Shown here piece by piece: positions 58,489 through 64,000 of a stretch of DNA of 64,000 nt (the stretch's first letter is position 1; every line of letters begins with the position of its first letter). The stretch comes from Piscirickettsiaceae bacterium CG07_land_8_20_14_0_80_44_28 (GTDB lineage Bacteria > Pseudomonadota > Gammaproteobacteria > Thiomicrospirales > Thiomicrospiraceae). Location of the stretch: positions 1-64,000 of the forward strand of contig PEWX01000030.1 in NCBI GenBank assembly GCA_002779995.1, given 5' to 3'. The notes beneath the pieces were generated by a model, which was not told the origin of the DNA, did no database searches, and saw only the letters and a list, made by a program, of their open reading frames with translations. Made by a program: the position numbers and the translations under genes.

Positions 58489-59229
58489 TTTGGTTGACTG
58501 CTGCTGTTGAGGGGCGAGAATTTGAATCAGTTCTTTGGCAGGCGCATAACCCGGAATACGCTCACCCGTATCGAGTATTATATTTGGCGTCCCATTGACT
58601 TCAAAACGTTGCCCTAACTCTAAATGTGACCCTACCGGGTGATTACATTTTTTCGCCACAACCGCTTCCCCTGTCATCGCTTTATCCATCGCCTGACGGG
58701 CATTGTCTGCACACCAGACTGCAGCGGCCTTACGAAATGCTTCCGAACCGACCCCTGCCCGCGGATAAGCCAAATAGCGCACTTCAATACCGGCTGCATT
58801 CAATGCTGGAATTTCTCGGTGTAATTTTTGACAATAGGGACATTCTATATCGGTAAATACGGTGATATTTCGCAAAGTTTTGCCCTTGGCGGGATAAATT
58901 AACATCGTCGTTTTATCCAAATGCGACAAGGCATTTTTACGCACCTCATTACTGGCCGCTTCTGTTAAATTTTGTCGTGTTTCCAAATCAATGAGACTGC
59001 CATTTAATAAATACTGACCATCTTCAGACATATAAAGTACCTTGGTATCAATCGTAACCTGATATAGCCCCACTATCGGGCTGGGTTTTATACTCGCAGC
59101 GGGTGCACCCGGAACCAACTGGTTCAAACGCTCTTGAATAGCTGACTTTTCATTTGCCATTGCTGAGTTCACCCCACCCATGAACAATACCACGCCAAAC
59201 GCTAATAAAATCTGTCGAAACAAGGTCAT
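58486..59229 (-). CDS. dsbC: Thiol:disulfide interchange protein DsbC
   Basis: Periplasmic disulfide isomerase. 247 residues: signal peptide ending near residue 25 (NSAMA), an N-terminal dimerisation domain (about 26-85), and a thioredoxin domain with the active-site CPYC at C130-C133 (TDIECPYCQKLH), a structural cysteine pair further on, and cis-Pro in EVNGTPNIIL. AAAGGA precedes the ATG. It is bracketed by two MITE-like elements, one touching its stop codon and one 28 bp upstream of its start, and it lies downstream of xerD as in E. coli. Confidence 0.94.
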   Translation of the reverse strand: MTLFRQILLAFGVVLFMGGVNSAMANEKSAIQERLNQLVPGAPAASIKPSPIVGLYQVTIDTKVLYMSEDGQYLLNGSLIDLETRQNLTEAASNEVRKNALSHLDKTTMLIYPAKGKTLRNITVFTDIECPYCQKLHREIPALNAAGIEVRYLAYPRAGVGSEAFRKAAAVWCADNARQAMDKAMTGEAVVAKKCNHPVGSHLELGQRFEVNGTPNIILDTGERIPGYAPAKELIQILAPQQQQSTK

Positions 59230-59256
59230 AAAAATTCCTTTAAAAATCGGTTAATA

Positions 59257-59344
59257 GAGACCTTTGTCAGAGAGGGACGCGAAACAAAAATATAGCGGAA
59301 TTATAACCATTTTTATTCGGGACGCCATCTTGCACAAAGGACTC
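59257..59344. mobile_element. MITE-like element D (between xerD and dsbC)
   Basis: 88 bp with inverted ends GAGACCTTTGTCAGAGAGGG and, reversed from the right, GAGTCCTTTGTGCAAGATGG; the match continues into GACGC / GGCGTCCCGAATAAAAAT. It is flanked on both sides by TA (59255-59256, 59345-59346), as expected for a TA-targeting element. It occupies most of the 213-bp xerD-dsbC gap and probably the dsbC promoter region. Confidence 0.75.
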
Positions 59345-59442
59345 TAATCAGCTAAAACGGATATTTTAGCCGGGTTTGATGGTCACACACAGTAATTTAA
59401 GCTTTTAAGAACAAAATTCACAAACGTTGCACTTTAGCAGGA

Positions 59443-60333
59443 TTAACCGCGGGGATGATGTTGTTGATGAATTTTTTGCATTCGAGCCTGAGCAACGTGA
59501 GTATAGATTTGTGTTGTCGACAGGTCGGCATGACCCAACAATAATTGCACTGTTCGTAAGTCCGCACCATGATTAATCAAGTGGGTTGCAAAGGCATGGC
59601 GCAAACTGTGAGGCGATAAATTAACATCAATGCCGGCAATCATTGCTAATTTTTTAATTCGATGCCAAAGCGTCTGACGCGTCATCGTTCGTCCAATCCG
59701 AGAAACAAATAAGCTATCGATCCATTTACCAACGGGAACAAGGGCAGGCCTGGCGGTTTTTAGATAGTTTTCTAAGGCCTCAATCGCCATTTCTCCCAAA
59801 GGGACAATACGCTCTTTATTCCCTTTTCCGGTCACCTGCACCAAACCGGCAGAGAGATTTAACTGTTCAAATGGCAAACTCACAACTTCTGAAACTCTTA
59901 AACCGGAAGCATACATTAGCTCCAAAATTGCCTTATCTCGACATCCTAAAGGGGTTTGTAAATCAGGCGCTCGCAATAAAGCGTCAACTTGCGCTTCCGA
60001 AATCACTGTAGGAATCGATTGAATTAAAGCCGGTGCCTTTAATAGCGCCACAGGGTCTTCTGCTGAGGGATTTTGCAGGCACCAATATCGGTAAAAGCGT
60101 TTTAACGAAGATAAACTACGCGCAATGGAACGGGCGTTGGTTTGTCCTAAGTGTTTTTCTAACAAAAAAGATTCTATTTGCTCGGTGCTCGCCTGACTTA
60201 AATCAACGGGCAATACTTTCTGAACCGCCTTTAAATCGCGTTCATAAGCCGCTAAGGTATTGTCACTTAGGCCTTCGTTAAAACGACAGTAGTCAATAAA
60301 GGCACGGATTTCCGGCGTGTTTTTTAAGGTCAT
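59443..60333 (-). CDS. xerD: Site-specific tyrosine recombinase XerD
   Basis: Resolves chromosome dimers at dif with XerC and FtsK. The start at 60333 gives the normal 296 residues. Catalytic residues are R146, K170, H242, R245, H268 and nucleophile Y277 (SPHSLRHAFATHL; LLGHADLSTTQIYTHV). An N-terminal SAM-like core-binding domain spans about 8-95. The ribosome binding site is weak. This is the chromosomal housekeeping recombinase, not a phage integrase. A 9/10 palindrome match lies inside. Confidence 0.95.
   Translation of the reverse strand: MTLKNTPEIRAFIDYCRFNEGLSDNTLAAYERDLKAVQKVLPVDLSQASTEQIESFLLEKHLGQTNARSIARSLSSLKRFYRYWCLQNPSAEDPVALLKAPALIQSIPTVISEAQVDALLRAPDLQTPLGCRDKAILELMYASGLRVSEVVSLPFEQLNLSAGLVQVTGKGNKERIVPLGEMAIEALENYLKTARPALVPVGKWIDSLFVSRIGRTMTRQTLWHRIKKLAMIAGIDVNLSPHSLRHAFATHLINHGADLRTVQLLLGHADLSTTQIYTHVAQARMQKIHQQHHPRG
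59744..59753. repeat. Dispersed palindrome, 9/10 match (in xerD)
   Basis: GCAGGCCTGG followed by CGGTTTTT; the first base differs from the exact word. It reads KTARPAL on the minus strand. Confidence 0.5.
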
Positions 60334-60400
60334 AGGCAAAGTATAGCGGATTCCGCGGGAAAATATCCAGCCGCATATCAATGCATAAAATTGGCGTGGT

Positions 60401-60431
60401 AAAAACAAAAAAGCACCCACTTGGGGTGCTT
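60401..60431 (-). terminator. Intrinsic terminator after rplS
   Basis: On the minus strand AAGCACCC (60424-60431) pairs with GGGTGCTT (60411-60418) and is followed by TTTTTTG and TTTTT. It ends the rpsP-rimM-trmD-rplS operon before xerD. Confidence 0.9.
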
Positions 60432-60455
60432 GATAACGGTAAAGCCTTTAAAGAC

Positions 60456-60803
60456 TTATTTTACTTTTTCTTTAATACGCGCCGCCTTACCAGACAAGTC
60501 ACGTAGATAGTAAAGTTTCGCGCGACGAACATCACCACGACGTTTCACCTCAACTGAGTCGACTAAAGGACTATAGGTTTGAAACGTACGCTCAACCCCG
60601 ACACCGTGTGAAATCTTACGAACAATAAAAGAAGAGTTTAAACCCCGATTTTTCTTAGCAATTACAACCCCTTCATAGGCCTGTAAACGCTCATTGGTAC
60701 CTTCTTTTACTTTTACTTGAACAATGATGGTATCTCCTGCATTAAAATCAGGCAGGGTTTTAGTCATTTGTTCAGCTTCAATACGTTTAATAATATTGCT
60801 CAT
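60456..60803 (-). CDS. rplS: Ribosomal protein L19
   Basis: 115 residues from ATG 60803 ([13 protein letters not shown]) with GGAG upstream. Conserved features: [33 protein letters not shown] and the C-terminal [18 protein letters not shown]. Last gene of the rpsP operon, 124 bp after trmD. Confidence 0.98.
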   Translation of the reverse strand: MSNIIKRIEAEQMTKTLPDFNAGDTIIVQVKVKEGTNERLQAYEGVVIAKKNRGLNSSFIVRKISHGVGVERTFQTYSPLVDSVEVKRRGDVRRAKLYYLRDLSGKAARIKEKVK

Positions 60804-60927
60804 TGCTAAGCACTCCAAAATAAATCAGCCCATTTGGCTGAAGTGAATATTATCCAACAAGTAACAGACACACTGCCAGAGGTTGAATCCAAATTGTTAT
60901 TGAGTCCTCAAGAAAACTCGATTGCAG

Positions 60928-61635
60928 CTAATCTGCATCTACTGATGCTTGATAAACTGCAAAAAGATCAGGCCGCTTTTGCTGCGTCCTGAGCAATTTT
61001 TGCTGGTGTCGCCAGGCGGCTATTTTAGCGTGATTACCCTGCTGTAAAACATCAGGAACGCTCAGACCATCCACTTCTACCGGTCTCGTGTAGTGTGGAC
61101 AATCTAACAAGCCATCCGCAAACGAATCCTGCTCGGCTGACTGGTCATGCCCTAATGCACCCGGAATTAACCGAATCAACGCATCCATCAACATCATCGC
61201 AGGCAACTCTCCGCCACTCACGACAAAATCCCCGACACAAACTTCCTCATCCACATAATGCGTAATAAAGCGTTCATCAATGCCTTCATAGCGGCCACAC
61301 ACCAACGTTAAATGGTCATAAGCTTGCAACTCGATCAACTTCTGCTGTGTTAAGGGCGCACCCTGAGGAGACAAATACACGACGCGACCGGGTTGCGACA
61401 CTGCTTGGTTAATGGCATCCACCGTTTTTTTCAACGGGGGATACATCATCACCATACCCGGACCTCCGCCATAGGGCCGATCATCCACTGTTTTGTGGCG
61501 ATCTTCTGTAAAAACGCGAGGATTCCAAGTATTCAGCTCAAATAATTGTTGTTGGTAAGCCCTGCGAGAAACACCGGAAGCCGTTAAGGCTTCAAACATT
61601 TCAGGAAACAGGGTGACCACATCAAAGCGAGTCAT
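60928..61635 (-). CDS. trmD: tRNA (guanine-N1-)-methyltransferase TrmD
   Basis: Methylates G37 of tRNAs. 235 residues of the SPOUT fold: [28 protein letters not shown] and [14 protein letters not shown] form the trefoil-knot SAM site, and [20 protein letters not shown] follows. It starts inside rimM (14-nt overlap), which couples the two. Confidence 0.98.
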   Translation of the reverse strand: MTRFDVVTLFPEMFEALTASGVSRRAYQQQLFELNTWNPRVFTEDRHKTVDDRPYGGGPGMVMMYPPLKKTVDAINQAVSQPGRVVYLSPQGAPLTQQKLIELQAYDHLTLVCGRYEGIDERFITHYVDEEVCVGDFVVSGGELPAMMLMDALIRLIPGALGHDQSAEQDSFADGLLDCPHYTRPVEVDGLSVPDVLQQGNHAKIAAWRHQQKLLRTQQKRPDLFAVYQASVDAD

Positions 61636-62173
61636 TGTCTTCTTCTAACGTCCAATCTACTTGGATGGTCTTCGCTTTGACATCCACATCCAAAATAAAT
61701 TTATCCATTACAAATGGAATTAAAACTGATCCAATACCGGTTTCATCGGTTTTCAAGACTCTGAGTACATCATGCGCACCCGTCTCCACCAACTCCGTTA
61801 CTTTGCCAATTAAAGTGCCATCCGGCAATAGGACTTGGCAACCGATTAACTGCATCCAGTAATAGCCTGAATCACTTTCCGGTAACTGCTCAGGCAGTAT
61901 CGCGATTTCACAGCCCATAAAGGTTCTTGCGATTTCTCGATCGGTAATGCCGTCCAATTGCGCAACGACCAATTTACCACCCTGCTGGGTGCGTCCCTCT
62001 ATTACTTCAAAAGATTGCCAAGTTTGATTAACCTTAACCAACCAAGGTGAATACTTCAAAATATTTTGACGTGGATCCGTATGTGAAAAAACCTTGACCC
62101 AGCCTTGAACACCATAAATACCGTTAATTTGTCCCAGTATTATTTTGTCATCATTAACTGAAGACATCAGCAT
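61622..62173 (-). CDS. rimM: 16S rRNA processing protein RimM
   Basis: Assists maturation of the 30S head. 183 residues (ATG 62173; ATG 62167 is a near alternative). N-terminal domain with [23 protein letters not shown] and a C-terminal PRC-barrel (about 95-175, [31 protein letters not shown]). Second gene of the rpsP operon. Confidence 0.96.
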   Translation of the reverse strand: MLMSSVNDDKIILGQINGIYGVQGWVKVFSHTDPRQNILKYSPWLVKVNQTWQSFEVIEGRTQQGGKLVVAQLDGITDREIARTFMGCEIAILPEQLPESDSGYYWMQLIGCQVLLPDGTLIGKVTELVETGAHDVLRVLKTDETGIGSVLIPFVMDKFILDVDVKAKTIQVDWTLEEDNDSL

Positions 62174-62198
62174 GCTCGGTTAGGGAAGTTAAAGTCAA

Positions 62199-62441
62199 TT
62201 ACTTGCTTAAATCTTTTATCAACTTGCGGACACGCGGGCTTAGTTGCGCACCTTGTGCAACCCAGTGTTCCACTCTCGCCGTATCTAAACGAAGAGGCTC
62301 TTCCTGACCACGGGCAGTGGGGTTATAAAAGCCCAACTGTTCAATAAAACGACCATTGGTACTGTTGCGTTGATCTGCAACCATGACACGATAGTAAGGG
62401 TTCTTTTTGGCGCCACCACGGGCTAAACGAATTACAACCAT
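62199..62441 (-). CDS. rpsP: Ribosomal protein S16
   Basis: 80 residues from ATG 62441 ([20 protein letters not shown]) with GGAG upstream; longer frames run into the promoter leader. It ends in [12 protein letters not shown]. First gene of the operon, about 115 bp after a strong promoter. Confidence 0.98.
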   Translation of the reverse strand: MVVIRLARGGAKKNPYYRVMVADQRNSTNGRFIEQLGFYNPTARGQEEPLRLDTARVEHWVAQGAQLSPRVRKLIKDLSK

Positions 62442-62560
62442 TTTGCTCTCCAATCTAAATAAGGCGATAACAGGAAATCCTGCTAACAAATTCTTCTACT
62501 AAGGGACAAACACCCCTTGATTTTGACCCTAAATGCTTAACGGAATTTAGGAAAGGCGGG

Positions 62561-62589
62561 ATTATACTAAAATAATTCGATGTTTTCAA
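62561..62589 (-). promoter_or_regulatory. Sigma-70 promoter for the rpsP operon
   Basis: On the minus strand TTGAAA (62584-62589), 17-nt spacer, TATAAT (62561-62566), with a CCCGCC discriminator, as expected for a growth-rate-controlled ribosomal operon. Confidence 0.8.
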
Positions 62590-62610
62590 TTTTTTCAGCG
62601 CATTAGCGCA

Positions 62611-64000
62611 CTATTCAGTGCTTTCGGAATGATCGACTTCAGAAGGGGTCTTTGTGACAGGTTTTAATAAAGCGCTGCCTTCAGTGACCGCTAATAAATG
62701 CTCGGGGAGTTCTTTTTTGGTTTTGCCCGCCAAATCCTTCAGCATTTCAGCTTGCCTGACCAAATTACCATTCCCGCTGGACATTTGCTTAAACGCCTGT
62801 TGATAGCTGTTTTGAGCTGAATTCAGCTGTTTGCCAACCCTTTCGAAGGTCTCAACAAACCCAACAAACTTATCATGAACCTCTGCGGCTCGCTTAATTA
62901 ATTTAACAGTGTGTTCCGATTGCCGCTCATAACGCCATAATTGTTCGATGGTTTTTAGCGTGGTAAACAAAGTGGTGGGGGTTACCACGGCCACCCTTTT
63001 GTCAAATGCCTGCTCAAAAATGGCTGATTGATCTTCAATCGCCATCATATAGGCGCCTTCTATCGGAATAAACATCAACACAAAATCAGGGGCATTCAAC
63101 CCCTCAATATGATCATAGCGCTTATTTGATAACGCCTGTATGTGTTTACTTAAACTCTGTATATGCGCTTTAACTTGCCGATTTTTTTCAACCTCATTTT
63201 CCGCATTTAATGCCGCTTCATAATTTAATAACGACACTTTTGAATCAATGATCACCTGCTTATTATCCGGCAAGTTTATAATGACATCGGGGCGTAATCG
63301 CTTACCATCGGCTTGGGTAAAGCTTTTTTCTGATTCAAACTCAATGCCCTCTCGTAATCCTGAAGACTCAAGCAGCTTATGTAAAATTAACTCTCCCCAA
63401 TTGCCCTGTAACTTTTGATCGCCTTTCAATGCTTTGGTTAAATTTTTCGCCTCCACACTCATGGTCTGATTCAATTCACGTAGCGCTTTCAATTGTTCCG
63501 TCAAAGAGGCTCGCCCTTCCAAATCCTCTTTATGAACATGTTCTATACGCGCCTTAAACTGTTCTAAAGTCGCTTGCATAGGCTGCACCAATCCATTAAT
63601 GGCTTCTTTGCTTTGCAACCCCATTTGTTGCTGCTTCTGTTCTAAAATTTCGTTTGAAAGTACCTTAAACTCTTGCGTCAGCGTTTCCTTAGCCGACTGA
63701 AGCAAAGCCATTTTTTCATCGGCACTTTTTCGCTCTGCATCTAAACGACTGTTCACGCTTGCTAATTCAGACTGCGCTTGGTTCAGCTGATCATTTAATG
63801 CACGATAATCTTGTTTCGCCTCATCTAATTGTTGATGAAGTTTTTCCAGTTGTTGAGATTGTTGTTTAAATTCACCTTGCAGCGGATATAAAGTAGCAAG
63901 TTGCTCCGTTAAGCGCACATTTTCCTGCTGCAATTGTTGGTTTTGCGCGTCCAAAACGGCCAGGCCTGGTTGTTTTTGGCGCCATTGTCGATTTTCTCGA
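62611..64000 (-). CDS. rmuC: DNA recombination protein RmuC (N-terminus beyond window)
   Basis: The frame stays open to the right edge, so the first residues are missing; a TTG at 63954 is not the true start. At least 460 residues are visible. The N-terminal part is a long coiled coil (QLQQENVRLTEQL onward, to about residue 150 of the visible part), followed by the RmuC domain with GNWGELILHKLLESSGL, VIIDSKVSLLNYE, PDFVLMFIPIEGAY and a helical end. In E. coli rmuC affects inversion at short repeats and may be a nuclease. An exact palindrome copy lies at 63960-63969. Confidence 0.93.
   Translation of the reverse strand, partial: RENRQWRQKQPGLAVLDAQNQQLQQENVRLTEQLATLYPLQGEFKQQSQQLEKLHQQLDEAKQDYRALNDQLNQAQSELASVNSRLDAERKSADEKMALLQSAKETLTQEFKVLSNEILEQKQQQMGLQSKEAINGLVQPMQATLEQFKARIEHVHKEDLEGRASLTEQLKALRELNQTMSVEAKNLTKALKGDQKLQGNWGELILHKLLESSGLREGIEFESEKSFTQADGKRLRPDVIINLPDNKQVIIDSKVSLLNYEAALNAENEVEKNRQVKAHIQSLSKHIQALSNKRYDHIEGLNAPDFVLMFIPIEGAYMMAIEDQSAIFEQAFDKRVAVVTPTTLFTTLKTIEQLWRYERQSEHTVKLIKRAAEVHDKFVGFVETFERVGKQLNSAQNSYQQAFKQMSSGNGNLVRQAEMLKDLAGKTKKELPEHLLAVTEGSALLKPVTKTPSEVDHSESTE
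63960..63969. repeat. Dispersed palindrome copy 15 (in rmuC)
   Basis: Exact CCAGGCCTGG in coding DNA (reads PGLAV on the minus strand), with frame AAAACGG before and TTGTTTTT after. Confidence 0.9.

Noticed and set aside
58416..58598. Plus-strand frame of 60 codons
   Set aside because: It runs through MITE-like element C and antisense to dsbC, without a start signal.
59443..60333. Tyrosine recombinase as a sign of a phage or integrative element
   Set aside because: Length, motifs and position beside dsbC and rplS identify the housekeeping XerD.

Overview
The window is a stretch of gammaproteobacterial chromosome of moderate G+C. Gene order and protein character (tol-pal-queC, ruvCAB, carAB, hrcA-grpE-dnaK-dnaJ, rpmF-plsX-fabHDG-acpP-fabF-pabB-pabC-mltG-tmk-holB-tatD, rpsP-rimM-trmD-rplS) fit a free-living member of the Thiotrichales/Thiomicrospira-Hydrogenovibrio type. 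That placement is inferred from memory of such proteins, not from a search. Almost everything is housekeeping.

Layout. 1-1400: an A+T-rich accessory fragment on the minus strand, made of a 51-residue remnant of a type I restriction specificity subunit, a HEPN-like protein and a truncated OLD-type ATPase. It lies against the 3' ends of two identical tandem tRNA-Lys genes (1489-1682). 1750-13520: a long minus-strand run of DUF502, aspS, nadA, ruvC, ruvA, ruvB, tolQ, tolR, tolA, tolB, pal, cpoB and queC. 13700-18770: an SDR gene, then a mixed minus-strand set (DUF455, methyltransferase, ROK kinase, thioredoxin-like), a small secreted protein, greA and DUF4149. 18875-23560: carAB with an intrinsic terminator in its leader. 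23560-25020: DUF2798, a RelBE-type toxin-antitoxin cassette, arfB and a DUF2986 gene. 25100-31100: dapB and the heat-shock cluster. 31250-34930: nadK, recN, pldA. 35125-48670: ABC exporter, tatD, holB, tmk, mltG, pabC, pabB and the fatty-acid cluster back to rpmF. 48700-55915: yceD, maf, gph-like, rluC, rne with a leader of about 470 nt, a low-molecular-weight phosphatase and an RluA-family enzyme. 55985-58370: an unrecognised two-gene unit (an acidic coiled-coil protein and a membrane-anchored coiled-coil protein). 58486-64000: dsbC, xerD, rplS-trmD-rimM-rpsP and a partial rmuC.

The strongest unexplained signal is a dispersed perfect palindrome, CCAGGCCTGG. It occurs 15 times exactly, plus three 9/10 matches, in both intergenic and coding DNA, usually set in a longer symmetric frame of A-runs on the left and T-runs on the right. 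About 0.06 copies would be expected by chance. It behaves like a genome-wide signal word (compare DNA uptake sequences or the cyanobacterial HIP1) and in some gaps probably doubles as a terminator. Two copies with an identical 17-bp extension bracket the toxin-antitoxin cassette.

A second repeat family is a MITE-like element of about 80-90 bp with terminal inverted repeats (ends close to GAGACCTTTGC). There are three full copies and one half copy, around fabF/acpP, plsX/fabH and on both sides of dsbC. Other regulatory signals are heat-shock (sigma-32 type) promoters before grpE and dnaK with identical geometry, a terminator in the carA leader, and strong sigma-70 promoters for the tRNA-Lys pair, rne and rpsP.
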